Of a stretch of DNA of 64,000 bases, positions 10,086 through 19,278 are shown in pieces (within the stretch, counting starts at the first letter, position 1; each line of letters begins with the position of its first letter). The translations under genes and the position numbers were made by a program. Source of the stretch: Sulfurovum sp. (GTDB taxonomy: Bacteria > Campylobacterota > Campylobacteria > Campylobacterales > Sulfurovaceae); the NCBI GenBank assembly GCA_030949725.1, contig JAUZSE010000023.1, positions 1-64,000 of the forward strand, written 5' to 3'. The notes beneath the pieces were generated by a model. That model was given only the letters and a program-made list of their open reading frames with translations, was not told the origin of the DNA and ran no database searches.

Positions 10086-11361
10086 GACTAAAACATAAAT
10101 AAAACCAAATTACTAGTACTTTTTAGGAATAGCAACATAATTCCAAAGTGGTAAATGTATATCAAAGATAATTTTCATATTCTCTTTAAAGCCCTCTGCA
10201 TATTTTCTTTTTGTATGAAATACCTTATCAAGAATAGAACTAAAAACTTTCAATCCTGTAGTCGTTTTAGTTTGTGTAATAAGGGTATTTACTAACTCTA
10301 CACTTGTAAAAATGACTCCTTGTAAAGCTCTTGTGATATGAGGGAATAGGCGATGTTCTATAGGATTATACTTTGATGTATAAGGAGGATAATGAGCAAT
10401 ACGAATTTCAATTTGTAATTCCTCTGATAACTTCTGTAAATCTTCTTTAAAAATATAGTGACGAGAGCTATTACTGCCCCCACCATCGCACAGTAGTAGC
10501 AGTTTATCATGTCCTTGATATTCAATATATCCATAATTTAACCACCAATTTTTGATAGATTCACAAGCAAATTCACTGGTATCAGCACTTGTCCCTATGG
10601 TAATATAACCAATATTTAGGTTTATATCATACAGCCCATGGGGGACAATTTTTCCCTCTGCGTAAGAAGGAAAATCATGGTCTTTAACTTTAATTATCTC
10701 TTGAGTATACAGTTTACCTTCTCGGTATAAATTTCCTAAAAACTCTTTTTTTACATCCATACTCAAAACAGGATTCCCCTCTTTCTTATATTCTTCTTTT
10801 AGTTTTTCAATATTTTTAAATTGCTCATCTCTATTTGCAACATCTACTTTTCCTGAAAGTGTTTTAAATGCTTGTCGCTTACGAAAATGATGTTTTTTAA
10901 GAGTTGTTTCACTATATCCACATCAACTACAAAACCTTTCTCTGACAATCTAGTTTGTAGCTCTTTCCGTGATAAATTTGTCCACTTTATCGTCTCATCC
11001 ATCGGTGAACCTGCTGTACTCTCTGCGATAACCTCTAGGAATGCTTCGTCTAAGCCTTCTCTTGTGAGCAATATAGACTTTCTTCCTCCTCCCTCTTCTC
11101 TTTGTCTTTTATTATCTTTATCTAATTCTGTTCTTAACTCTTTTTGTCCTCTTGACACACCACTATAGTCACATTCAAAGATTTCGCATATATAGCTTAT
11201 CCCTCCATGACTTAATTTGGTTGCTTCTATTCCTGCGTAGCGTCTTCTGTCTTTCTCTGATAAACTTTTATATAGATTTAGCATTTGCTCTTCTATTTCT
11301 TTTGGGTACTTTTTCATAAATAGTATTTTAGCTTATTTTGGGTTTGTTTATCTTGTTGTCC
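10085..11361 (-). mobile_element. Insertion sequence of ISAzo13 type, copy 2, inserted in bcsC
   Basis: This 1277-bp element is a near-identical copy of the one at 2422-3700 in the same orientation. It starts GGAC and ends GTCC, and TTA is duplicated at 10082-10084 and 11362-11364. Removing the element plus one TTA joins gaa gat act to tac tat agg in frame, restoring the BcsC barrel. The target triplet TTA is the complement of the TAA used by copy 1, which points to a 3-bp target with a T-W-A preference. Substitutions against copy 1 are at about 10277 (T for C) and 10639 (G for A). Confidence 0.92.
10113..11317 (-). pseudogene. ISAzo13-type DDE transposase, frameshifted (copy 2)
   Basis: ATG at 11317 opens 141 codons identical to copy 1, then a T6 run near 10893-10898 (T7 in copy 1) shifts the frame. 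The C-terminal part is open from 10766 to the TAG at 10113-10115 and contains the three catalytic residues in SMDVKK, CDGGGSN and NPIEHRLF. The lesion lies at a different place from that of copy 1, so the intact 401-residue enzyme is readable from the two copies together. This pattern fits either independent decay or homopolymer error in the sequence. Confidence 0.83.
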
Positions 11362-11744
11362 TTACTATAGGTTTGAGGGAGCAGTTGGTTATCAGAGCTA
11401 TCAGATTGATCTTGCAGAGGAGATAGATACTCTCGATGAAAGTGCAGTGACAGTGAAAGCAAGTTTACAGATAGGGCATCACATCAATGAGCATATTGAT
11501 TTATCCGCAGGTGTTAGCTCGGCAAAAATATATGGATACGACCTACTGAGAGCAGGTCTATCAATCTCTTACCATTTCAATCCTCAAAATAGAGCTTCGC
11601 TAAAACGATTGAGAGATTCACACAAAATTGATCAACTTATTCCATAGAGAGGTAAACTTTTTGATTCACAGAAATACAAGAAAAAGTATTACAATATGTA
11701 AAAGGAGTATGAGTTATTTTCAAAAATGTCACCAAAATTAGAAG

Positions 11745-11821
11745 TGGTACACCCATCAGGATTCGAACCTGAGACCTTCGGTACCGCAAACCGATGCTCT
11801 ATCCAGCTGAGCCATGAGTGC
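11745..11821 (-). tRNA. tRNA-Arg (anticodon GCG)
   Basis: Read on the minus strand, 77 bases fold as a tRNA: acceptor arm GCACTCA paired with TGGGTGT (two G-U pairs), D arm GCTC/GAGC, anticodon stem TCGGT/ACCGA with loop TTGCGGT giving anticodon GCG, T arm TCAGG/CCTGA with TTCGAAT loop, and an encoded CCA at 11745-11747. It would read CGC and CGU arginine codons. It lies between the cellulose operon and the mqnP group. Confidence 0.95.
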
Positions 11822-11885
11822 ACATTTAATGTGTAGTAGCGATATTTAGAGCGCAATTATAACCAAAAAGTCTTTAGAAATCCCC

Positions 11886-12165
11886 TTATTTTTCAAGTAG
11901 TTTCATAGGAGCGAATAATTTTAGTGCTTTAGGGTTAAAAATAAAAGTATGATTGTAGGGATGTTCTACTTCTAAAGTAACACCCCATTCTTTTCAAAAT
12001 TGAGTCTCAAATCTTCTATAGAATCAATCATATTTGTTTTGTTGAGATGAGAGATGGCTGATTGTGAAGTATCTTCTTCTGTGAGTGCATGACTTGCGAC
12101 AAATGCCTATATTTTTCATCAAGTGAGGTATATGCCTTTGTTAAAACATTGTCCCAAGTTTGCAT
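11886..12165 (-). pseudogene. Small conserved-looking protein, broken by two frameshifts
   Basis: An ATG at 12165-12163 follows directly on the stop of the upstream coiled-coil gene. Its frame reads MQTWDNVLTKAYTSLDEKYRH, then two frame changes (near 12100 and near 11990) are needed to continue through TSQSAISHLNKTNMIDSIEDL and WGVTLEVEHPYNHTFIFNP to a TAA at 11886-11888. The three frames join into one plausible protein of about 90 residues with a soluble alpha/beta look and no signal peptide. I do not recognise the family. The lesions could be decay or sequence error. Confidence 0.5.
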
Positions 12166-12492
12166 TTAATTAGTCTTTTTTTTGAGTTTATCAAACTTGA
12201 TGATAAGTTCTATTTTATTTAACGGAATACCCAATTTCTCAGAGACCGATGCTTTACTTTCGCCCTCATTGATCAGATCCATCACAGAGTTAAGTGCAGA
12301 GAAATTTTTTATCACATCTTTCACCGCAACACGTGATGCTTCGTAGTTGGAAATTGTTGTATCTTTATGTTCAAGTATCTCTTTTATCTTCTTGTTTTCA
12401 CTCTTCAACTTAGAATTTTTCGCTAAAAGTAAAAAGATGATCACACATAAAATAGCTATCAAACCCATAATAAGTTGCTTGCTCATATCCAT
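12166..12492 (-). CDS. Membrane-anchored coiled-coil protein with C-terminal helix-turn-helix-like segment
   Basis: The 108-residue product has one N-terminal membrane helix (residues about 5-24), a charged coiled coil (about 26-60) and a C-terminal part (about 70-104, NEGESKASVSEKLGIPLNKIELIIKF) that looks like a short helix-turn-helix of the kind seen in small bitopic proteins of Gram-negative and Gram-positive bacteria. The cytoplasmic part would follow the membrane anchor. It starts one base after the mqnP stop, and the decayed gene at 11886-12165 starts directly after it, so it belongs to the pssA-mqnP transcription unit. The function is unknown to me. Confidence 0.7.
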   Translation of the reverse strand: MDMSKQLIMGLIAILCVIIFLLLAKNSKLKSENKKIKEILEHKDTTISNYEASRVAVKDVIKNFSALNSVMDLINEGESKASVSEKLGIPLNKIELIIKFDKLKKKTN

Positions 12493-12493
12493 G

Positions 12494-13354
12494 CTAATTA
12501 ACCTCTATGAGTATTAAAATTAAAAAGACAAAGCCTAAATAACCGTTGACGGTAAAAAATGCCTTGTCTATCTTTGTAAAGTCTTTGTTGACGATATAAT
12601 GTTCATAAGTAAGCATAAGTGCGGCAAAGAGTACGGATATTTCTGCCCAAATTCCTAAATGTGCAGAGAGTACAAACATAAGCCAAAAAGATACTGCTAA
12701 AAGGTGAGAACTTCTTGCGATCCACATGGTTTTAGCTGCACCAAACCGAGAGGGGATAGAGTGTAAGCCGTTTACTTTATCAAACTCCATGTCTTGCAAA
12801 GAATAAAGTAAGTCAAAACCTGCAACCCAAAACATCACACCTGTCCCTAGATAAATAGACCATAAGGTGATCTCTCCACTCACGGCTACAACACCTGCGA
12901 TAGGAGCAAGACCTAGGCTTAACCCTAAGATAAGGTGTGCCAACGAAGAAAAACGCTTAAATAGTGTATAGGCTCCCAAGATAATCAAGATAGGAACGGA
13001 AAGTTGTAAGGCTAAGGTATTGACAAAATAGGCTACTACTATGAACAGTGTAGCATTCATGAAGATAAATACTAACATTTGTGCATTAGAGACACGACCA
13101 TCGACAGAAGGACGACCTTTTGTACGTGGATTTAAAATATCAACATCTCTGTCAAGATAACGGTTGACACCCATAGCAAAGTTCCGTGCTGAGACAGCTG
13201 CTAAAGTACCTAAGATTAACAATTTCCAGCCAAACCACCCTGCTCCACTGTCATGATAAGAAGCTACTAGCATCGCAATAAAAATAAACGGTAGAGAAAA
13301 GACACTGTGCTTAAACATCACAAGTTCTGAAAAGTCTGCAAATATTTTTTTCAT
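12494..13354 (-). CDS. mqnP: UbiA-family polyprenyltransferase, probable MqnP of menaquinone synthesis
   Basis: The 286-residue protein is an integral membrane prenyltransferase. The first aspartate-rich motif NRYLDRDVD is at residues 64-72 and the second lies in YSLQDMEFDKVNGLHSIP (about residues 184-201); both bind Mg and the prenyl diphosphate. About eight hydrophobic helices surround them. Campylobacterota make menaquinone by the futalosine route, in which a UbiA homologue (MqnP) attaches the polyprenyl tail to the dihydroxynaphthoate precursor, so MqnP is the likely role rather than UbiA of ubiquinone synthesis. That step is inferred from the presumed lineage. pssA ends two bases upstream. 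Menaquinone would serve the nuo complex encoded further on. Confidence 0.85.
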   Translation of the reverse strand: MKKIFADFSELVMFKHSVFSLPFIFIAMLVASYHDSGAGWFGWKLLILGTLAAVSARNFAMGVNRYLDRDVDILNPRTKGRPSVDGRVSNAQMLVFIFMNATLFIVVAYFVNTLALQLSVPILIILGAYTLFKRFSSLAHLILGLSLGLAPIAGVVAVSGEITLWSIYLGTGVMFWVAGFDLLYSLQDMEFDKVNGLHSIPSRFGAAKTMWIARSSHLLAVSFWLMFVLSAHLGIWAEISVLFAALMLTYEHYIVNKDFTKIDKAFFTVNGYLGFVFLILILIEVN

Positions 13355-13356
13355 TT

Positions 13357-13917
13357 TTAAGGGTGTCTTATCTTTAACTTACTATTCAAAGACCAAGCAA
13401 TAACCAAGACTAAACCTGCAATCACATATCCACTTGTGATCACACTATACGCACTAAGTAAGTATAGCACCCATAGCAAAATTGCACCCAAAGGTGTCGG
13501 TACACCTTCAAAGTATTTCGCTACTTCACCCACATCTACCTTTAGATTAAATTCAACCAATCTACGTAAACCATTGATGACATACCAAATCAAAACCAAG
13601 CCTAAAAATAACTCTTCTACGCCAGAAATAGCACTATACTGCTTCACCGCATAAAACAATAAAAATGCTGGCATCACAACAAAAGATAAGAAATCTGCAA
13701 AACTATCAAGCTGGATACCAAACTCTGTAGAAAGATTATACTTACGTGCTAGTTTCCCATCTATAATATCAAAAACCCCACCTATCCATGCCAAAATAAT
13801 AGCGGTAAAGAAATCACCCTGTACTATAAAAAATATCGCCATTAATCCTGCTGAAACGTTTAAATATGTTACGATGTTTGCAATATTAAAACGGTTGTTC
13901 TTGTCAAATAAATTCAT
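13357..13917 (-). CDS. pssA: CDP-diacylglycerol--serine O-phosphatidyltransferase
   Basis: The 186-residue membrane protein carries the full CDP-alcohol phosphatidyltransferase signature D53-G54-x2-A57-R58-x8-G67-x3-D71-x3-D75. The first, second and fourth aspartates bind metal and the last is the catalytic base. It joins serine to CDP-diacylglycerol to make phosphatidylserine, the precursor of phosphatidylethanolamine. It is shorter than the usual 230-280 residues of this branch, with about six helices and no C-terminal extension. The identity of the alcohol is inferred from overall resemblance to PssA; a phosphatidylglycerophosphate synthase is the main alternative. mqnP follows after two bases. 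Confidence 0.83.
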   Translation of the reverse strand: MNLFDKNNRFNIANIVTYLNVSAGLMAIFFIVQGDFFTAIILAWIGGVFDIIDGKLARKYNLSTEFGIQLDSFADFLSFVVMPAFLLFYAVKQYSAISGVEELFLGLVLIWYVINGLRRLVEFNLKVDVGEVAKYFEGVPTPLGAILLWVLYLLSAYSVITSGYVIAGLVLVIAWSLNSKLKIRHP

Positions 13918-13935
13918 TTTTTTGCCTTCTGTTCT

Positions 13936-13958
13936 AAAAAGGGTATTTTACCTTTTTT
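13936..13958 (-). terminator. Probable terminator between the response regulator gene and pssA
   Basis: A run of five A, GGGTA, three T, TACC and six T forms a stem of about ten pairs with one G-T pair. The A and T runs lie inside the stem, so the structure can work in either direction. On the minus strand it follows the regulator stop at 13989 by about 30 bases. Confidence 0.45.
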
Positions 13959-13988
13959 GTGGTTATATTTACTTATGAGAAAGGGTAC

Positions 13989-14663
13989 TTACTCTTTTTC
14001 TTCTAAAGAATATCCTATATTTGGTATGTTTTTTATCGTGAGTTCGGGGAGTTTCTTACGTAGTCGAGTAAGGAGTTCACGCAAAGATGCACTTCGATTT
14101 TCTTCACTTCCCCAGATACTTTCTATAAGTAATTTGCTACGTACTTGGGTATCTTTATGCCTAAGTAAAACATGGAAGCACAAATGCTCTTGTGTACTAA
14201 GCGAAATCAACTCTTCTCTATGATGTAGTGTTCCGATTTTAGCATTATAAGTGTATGCACCTATCTTAAGTATCTCATTTTCAAGAGTCAAAAAATTCTC
14301 TCTATGTTTTGACACCAGTATAAGTATGGTTTCGAGTTGTTTTGGTTGCACAGGCTTAGTAAGGTAGCCTAAGGGTTCTACCTCGCAAGCTTGTGTGATG
14401 GTCTCGTTGTCTAAGTATGCACTCACAAATACAAAAGAGACTAAAGGGTAAAGTTTTTGTACTTCTTTGGCTACTTCTATACCGTTACGTATACCTTTTA
14501 TATTAATATCCATAAAAATCACATCTACCTCTGCACTCTGCATATATTTCAACAGTTCTGCTCCATTAGAATAGATAGCCACAACCTCATGATCAAAAGA
14601 ACTTATCGTTTTTTTTAGAAACAATGCCATGATACCCTCATCTTCTACTATGGCTACTTTCAT
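13989..14663 (-). CDS. Two-component response regulator, OmpR/PhoB-type
   Basis: The 224-residue protein has a receiver domain (1-115) with the acidic pair E7-D8, phospho-acceptor D52 (FMDIN) and the conserved lysine in YLTKPVQP. The C-terminal part (about 130-224) is a winged helix of the Trans_reg_C type, with the recognition-helix region SASLRELLTRLRKKL and the final strand NIGYSL. No histidine kinase gene is adjacent, so it is an orphan in this window. It lies downstream of the protease/hemopexin cluster on the same strand but is separated from it by 117 bases with its own possible promoter. Regulation of that cluster is possible but only by proximity. Confidence 0.9.
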   Translation of the reverse strand: MKVAIVEDEGIMALFLKKTISSFDHEVVAIYSNGAELLKYMQSAEVDVIFMDINIKGIRNGIEVAKEVQKLYPLVSFVFVSAYLDNETITQACEVEPLGYLTKPVQPKQLETILILVSKHRENFLTLENEILKIGAYTYNAKIGTLHHREELISLSTQEHLCFHVLLRHKDTQVRSKLLIESIWGSEENRSASLRELLTRLRKKLPELTIKNIPNIGYSLEEKE

Positions 14664-14742
14664 CTCTTTTCTCCTAGATTAAATGTAATCTTATAACGAT
14701 GTAGTGTTAAGAGGAAGATGTGCCATAAGATTTTCATCTTGT

Positions 14743-14748
14743 ATTATA
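14743..14748 (-). promoter_or_regulatory. Candidate extended -10 element for the response regulator gene
   Basis: On the minus strand the sequence TGGTATAAT gives a perfect TATAAT with an extended TGn. It lies about 80 bases before the start codon at 14663. No clear -35 is seen, which is usual for sigma-70 promoters in Campylobacterota. Confidence 0.45.
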
Positions 14749-14780
14749 CCATTTTTTCACCTTTATCTCTTCCTTCGTAC

Positions 14781-16460
14781 TTATTTACGATATAGCGCCT
14801 TCAGAGCTTTTAATGTTTTGCTATCCTGTTCGCCTATCATCATTTTTCTTATCACTCTTTTTTCTTCTTTGGTGTTAGCATAGCTAGATTTTTTTAACGT
14901 CTCTAGTGCGGATATTTTGTTTTTACTGTAGCCTTTGTTTGCAATGCCTAGTAACACTTCATTAAACTCTGGGTTATCCTTAAAATTAGTAGAAGAAGCA
15001 CTAGCATTGATGAGTGATGTTTTTGTCATTATGCTGTTTTCATTTTCTATGAGTTCTTGAAAATTTTGTGTACTGAGTGTACTTTTTTCTAATCTAGAAA
15101 GAGCATCTGCACTTTTTGCACGCATGTTGGTATCTGTAACATTCATCAGTACTTCATCAACTGCTTCTACAAGATAATCAGGAGCTTGTTCTAGCAGGTT
15201 TCCAGCAGCTGCAAGAGATACAGTTTTGTTCTCTTTTGTTTGCATAGCTTCTATGATACTGTCTACTATTCTTTCTGCTTGTTCAGGTACTCTGTCCATT
15301 CTATGTTTTGCCAATGCCCCCGTTATCATGCCTGTCATATTTTTTATAAGGTCATCAGGATTATTGTCAGCACTAAGGCCATAGTCTAGCATATCTCCTA
15401 ACAATGCATCATCCAAAGGAGCAGATGTATTTTTAAATCCCATAGCTCCTCTAAATCTTTCTTTTTCGATAATCTTGCCATTCATCGTCACTTGACCCAA
15501 GATCTCCACAGTCTCTACCGAATCTAAGTATCCTAACTTTGCAAATAACTTCTTGCTAACCCCATCATCTAAGGTATTTTTTTCTAGTAAGGTACTGAGA
15601 TGTTTGAGAAAGTCCATATGTGCTTTCACCCACTCACCAAATGCCATCCTATCACCTACTAGTCCCTTCATTTCGGTATTGTACTTTTGAAAGTTAGCTT
15701 GTGCCATACTCAGTGACATAGGATTCTTTTTCTTTTGAAAGTCCCATAGTTTGATGTCTGCAGGTAGTGCATAAAACCAATGTTCTTTGGGTAAGAACTC
15801 TTTTATATCCTGCACGTCTAACACTCTCTCATCTTTTATAGTAAGCTTCAATAGGTTACTGGAGGAAGTGATGTTTTCCTTCAGTTCCAAACTTTTCCAT
15901 ATGCCACAACTTTTTTCTAAAAGAGACATACGAATGACACTGTTTTTAAACTTTACATTTTTCTTTTCTTTACCTTTTTCGAAGGATCTCAGTCTTTCAA
16001 TAGTATAGATACCTTTATCAGAATTTTGTTCTGCTTCTATGTACCCTGTAGCATTTTTAAAATGATGCACGCCCTTGGTAGAGGCATACTGCAAGATACT
16101 TATCTTTGCCCACATAAGACTCTCTATACGTTTGTCTTTTGAGGGCATAAACATCTCTTTCGCTCTGTAGCTTCCATTGACATCACTGTAGCGTATCATA
16201 AAAGGTGCATTGTGTGACTCTATGTTAACTTCACTTTTTTTCGTTTTTTTATCTCCATACCAAAAGATGCTGTATTTTACCCCTTTGTCTTCTATATGAT
16301 GTATATAGAGTTTTTCTTGCACACTCTTTTCGCCAAAACTTGTGTTGCCATCTATCGTTTGTGTTAAGTAATGCACATCATCTAGTGCCAAAGTCTGCTG
16401 ACATACTTTGGCATTTAGCATGGTAAGCATAAGAATAAGTATTCCAAACCCATAGTGCAT
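14781..16460 (-). CDS. Exported protein of unknown function with helical repeats
   Basis: I do not recognise this 559-residue protein. It begins with a short signal peptide (residues about 1-17, ending near LNA) followed by a mature start with a single early cysteine (KVCQQ). Residues about 20-200 look beta-rich; from about 330 to the end the sequence is a series of amphipathic helices (for example NLLEQAPDYLVEAVDEVL and MRAKSADALSRLEK) that resemble HEAT/armadillo repeats. Its ATG overlaps the stop of the upstream hemopexin-repeat gene (TAATG), so the two are translationally coupled and probably work together in the periplasm. No enzyme motif is visible. Confidence 0.72.
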   Translation of the reverse strand: MHYGFGILILMLTMLNAKVCQQTLALDDVHYLTQTIDGNTSFGEKSVQEKLYIHHIEDKGVKYSIFWYGDKKTKKSEVNIESHNAPFMIRYSDVNGSYRAKEMFMPSKDKRIESLMWAKISILQYASTKGVHHFKNATGYIEAEQNSDKGIYTIERLRSFEKGKEKKNVKFKNSVIRMSLLEKSCGIWKSLELKENITSSSNLLKLTIKDERVLDVQDIKEFLPKEHWFYALPADIKLWDFQKKKNPMSLSMAQANFQKYNTEMKGLVGDRMAFGEWVKAHMDFLKHLSTLLEKNTLDDGVSKKLFAKLGYLDSVETVEILGQVTMNGKIIEKERFRGAMGFKNTSAPLDDALLGDMLDYGLSADNNPDDLIKNMTGMITGALAKHRMDRVPEQAERIVDSIIEAMQTKENKTVSLAAAGNLLEQAPDYLVEAVDEVLMNVTDTNMRAKSADALSRLEKSTLSTQNFQELIENENSIMTKTSLINASASSTNFKDNPEFNEVLLGIANKGYSKNKISALETLKKSSYANTKEEKRVIRKMMIGEQDSKTLKALKALYRK

Positions 16461-19252
16461 TATAGTACCCCCTTTAAGTCCAGTATCGTTTTTGTTTGTT
16501 CATAGTCTAGCGTATTCCACTCTCTATTAATGAGCCACTCAGTCTTATATATCTTCCATGTTTTATCGACAGACAGAAATCCTCTTCCTAGTGTCCCGAT
16601 AATATTAAATTCGCCTTGTATAAGTCTTATGTAGAACTTTACTGCTCCCGTCCCAATAATTTGTAATTCTTTGTCCGTATTGATGGCAAGTTTTGCACCA
16701 AACTCAGCTTCTCCACCCGTTTCTATCATATTCATCCTAGCTTCAACTTTTGCACTTCCTAGGAACACATTAATCCCTCCTCGCATATATGCACTTACAG
16801 AAAGTGGTGTTTCTAATGTTATTTTAAGTCCTGCACCTTCTATCTCGATACCTGGCTCTATTTTAAAACTCCCTGCCATACCAAAATCTACCTCAATAGG
16901 GAGTGTTGTCGTACTAAAAAAATTATATGAGAATAGAGTAACTTCTTCATCCCAATCAGGCAATTTTAGTCTCACGCTTTTTTTCTTTTCTTTACCTGTT
17001 TCTTCTGCTTTTTTTAGTTCTTCTTCAACATTATCTTTGTCTAATTCTCCCTCTGCATCCTCATCTTCTATGTTCCCAGACGTTATTATCTTAGCACCAA
17101 ACACCGTCAATGTAGCTTTTGCACCTATACGTGTTTTCTTTGCCTTTTCTGCACTAGCTTTGTCTTTTGCTTTGAAAGCAGGATTACTTTTTGTCATCCC
17201 TATACCTGCCTCCATGTCAAACTGTAGAAGACGCACCGTATACCTATCATATATCTCCATAGATATCCGTGAAGTACTTTCTGCACTGATGCTAGGTACA
17301 GACCATTTGGCCTGTATTTCATTTTCACTATCAAAAACTACGGCAAACTTCTTTTTATCTCCATATGTTTCGTCAAATCCTCCCGTATATTTAAAGAGAA
17401 TACCTTCATTGAGGAGTGAATATGAAGTATTTTTTGATGTTCTAAACTGTAATGTTTGCATAAAACCAAGCGCCGTTGCAGCAGAAACTCCACCAGTCAC
17501 ACCAGCACTAAAAGGGCCTGGTGTAAATGAGACGGTATGTACAGACATTGGTTTATTACTTTCATCTTTAGCAAAATAATACTCTATATATTGATCTCCT
17601 TTTATAAAATAGATAAAGGGTGAAGAAGCGGTTCCTCTAAATGCTGCATCAAAAGGAGCAAATGCCCCTAAAGTACTGTCCCAATAGTCTTTAATATTTG
17701 GCTGGGTGCTAAACCCCTCATTTGCTGGTGTGTAGCGTGCATATTTGTTGCCACTAAAGAAATAGATTTTCGTATCCCACCTAAAGGCAGCATCTATAGA
17801 GTCAAACTCCATTTTTGGCCATTTGGTTTTGAGTTTGACAGGAGAGCCATCTATCTCACCTGTTTTTTTGTTATATTTGGCAAACTGATCATCAGAAAAA
17901 AGATACACATACTTATCATCATAATCAAGCGCAGCATCAACTGCACCCAATGTAAAGTTTTTTATTTTTTGAGCATCCTTCCATTCAGTAGAATGAACGG
18001 GTGAACGTGTGCTTATGGCATAGTCAGATTTTAAGAAAGATGAAATGGGACCACTTAGTCCTCGGCTTGCACGATTTGATACCTCACTCGTAGGTATGGA
18101 TATATCTGCCGTAAAGTTCTTTAGATACTTAGAAATTAAAAAAGTCTCTTCTATGTCGTTTGTTTCTATGTCCTCATTTGTGGTATTTACATACCATACG
18201 ATTTTACCTTCTATGCCATCACTGTCTAGCTCTACAGACAAATCTGGCGCTTTCTCTAGGATAGTATCATAAGAATCCTTATCAAGATAGTACGAAAATG
18301 TTACGTCTCCTCCTTGAAGGTTATTGCCGTCAAATGTGGGTATTTTTACAGTCACACTCTTTTTTATGACACCGTCATCTGTATCTAAAAGATCCAATGC
18401 ATACGTTTCACCATCTACCTCAAGTTCTCCTCTAACAGTTAGAGGCTCTTCCCCTGCTACAGTACTATAGATGATCAAGGTTGTTTTTCCTAAAAGTTCG
18501 TTACTATGACCATCTACAAATTTCATGTCTATAGGTAAATCCATATACTCCTCTGATACTGTATCTACGATTTCTATTGTTTTTACATCACTTTTCTCTA
18601 CCAAGTCGATATAAAAACCTCCGATATAGGGATTATTTCGTACATCTTCAAGTGATCCAGATTCATCATTACTTTTGTTAATATCTTGATTAGAGACATA
18701 TACAAATAGCAAATACTTACCTGCACTGAGATTTGTATCATCAGGGATAAGCGTTTCTATGTTAAGTGCATACTCTCCTGATTCATTGACATCATCAATA
18801 AACCCTTGATCTATAAGCTTAACTGGTGAGTCTGATTGATCAATATTTTGTATAAATATATCAAAGCCTAGAGCTGTGTCAAATGCTTTGTGGGTTGTAA
18901 AGTCAATATTTATATTGTAGAAATGTCCCTTTGTTAACTTGACGGGTGTTGTTTCATTTTCAAAATCAGAATTGACCGTGGCAATGACTGGTAAAGCATC
19001 CAACAAGTCCTCAAAAGTACTACTATCACCTTCTTCCTCTGCTTTATCTTCATAGCTATCTATCTTGTACTTTTCCTTGACACCATCAATCTCTGCTATC
19101 CTTATATCTTCCAATATAAAAATCTTTTCAGCAGGTTCTATAAGCCCCGAACTGCTAGCATTTTCTTGAGAGCCTTCTCCTCCACAACCTGTGACTATCA
19201 TCATAGCTACAGCAAATAGTGCAATCTTTTGATATAATATTTTTCTTAACAT
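16460..19252 (-). CDS. Large lipoprotein with hemopexin-like repeats
   Basis: The 930-residue protein has a lipoprotein signal peptide with the lipobox VTGC, acylated at C23. Residues about 85-390 are beta-rich. Three hemopexin-like repeats follow at about 434-461, 484-508 and 530-560, each with the pattern DAA(F/L)...YFF..(D/N)xYxxY (for example IDAAFRWDTKIYFFSG). Residues about 690-770 hold a lysine/glutamate-rich stretch, and the C-terminal third is glycine- and beta-rich, ending in a possible surface-exposed domain. Hemopexin repeats form a beta-propeller that binds proteins, metals or heme; which applies here cannot be read from sequence. It sits between a subtilase lipoprotein and an exported helical-repeat protein, and overlaps the latter gene by one base. 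Confidence 0.8.
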   Translation of the reverse strand: MLRKILYQKIALFAVAMMIVTGCGGEGSQENASSSGLIEPAEKIFILEDIRIAEIDGVKEKYKIDSYEDKAEEEGDSSTFEDLLDALPVIATVNSDFENETTPVKLTKGHFYNINIDFTTHKAFDTALGFDIFIQNIDQSDSPVKLIDQGFIDDVNESGEYALNIETLIPDDTNLSAGKYLLFVYVSNQDINKSNDESGSLEDVRNNPYIGGFYIDLVEKSDVKTIEIVDTVSEEYMDLPIDMKFVDGHSNELLGKTTLIIYSTVAGEEPLTVRGELEVDGETYALDLLDTDDGVIKKSVTVKIPTFDGNNLQGGDVTFSYYLDKDSYDTILEKAPDLSVELDSDGIEGKIVWYVNTTNEDIETNDIEETFLISKYLKNFTADISIPTSEVSNRASRGLSGPISSFLKSDYAISTRSPVHSTEWKDAQKIKNFTLGAVDAALDYDDKYVYLFSDDQFAKYNKKTGEIDGSPVKLKTKWPKMEFDSIDAAFRWDTKIYFFSGNKYARYTPANEGFSTQPNIKDYWDSTLGAFAPFDAAFRGTASSPFIYFIKGDQYIEYYFAKDESNKPMSVHTVSFTPGPFSAGVTGGVSAATALGFMQTLQFRTSKNTSYSLLNEGILFKYTGGFDETYGDKKKFAVVFDSENEIQAKWSVPSISAESTSRISMEIYDRYTVRLLQFDMEAGIGMTKSNPAFKAKDKASAEKAKKTRIGAKATLTVFGAKIITSGNIEDEDAEGELDKDNVEEELKKAEETGKEKKKSVRLKLPDWDEEVTLFSYNFFSTTTLPIEVDFGMAGSFKIEPGIEIEGAGLKITLETPLSVSAYMRGGINVFLGSAKVEARMNMIETGGEAEFGAKLAINTDKELQIIGTGAVKFYIRLIQGEFNIIGTLGRGFLSVDKTWKIYKTEWLINREWNTLDYEQTKTILDLKGVL

Positions 19253-19278
19253 GGATTATCCTTCATTTTTATTTTATT

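Larger units (their letters stand above)
6299..11647 (+). pseudogene. bcsC: Outer-membrane cellulose export subunit BcsC, broken by duplication and IS
   Basis: BcsC is the TPR-plus-beta-barrel porin that exports glucan. The start ATG at 6299 is chosen over upstream codons because AAGGA lies 8 bases before it and a signal peptide (MRTLSIFLLFLSNL...) follows directly. Residues up to about 590 are TPR-like helices; the barrel begins near 9481 (SSLSYIGQKVSYAGERYRWG and FFTYGYGGYFSPEK are typical BcsC C-terminal segments). Two events break it: a direct duplication (6887-8081 repeated at 8288-9480) with a 206-bp insert between, and the IS at 10085-11361. Joining 6299-8081, 9481-10084 and 11365-11647 gives exactly 890 codons without a stop, so the ancestral gene encoded 889 residues and has no other lesion. 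Confidence 0.88.
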
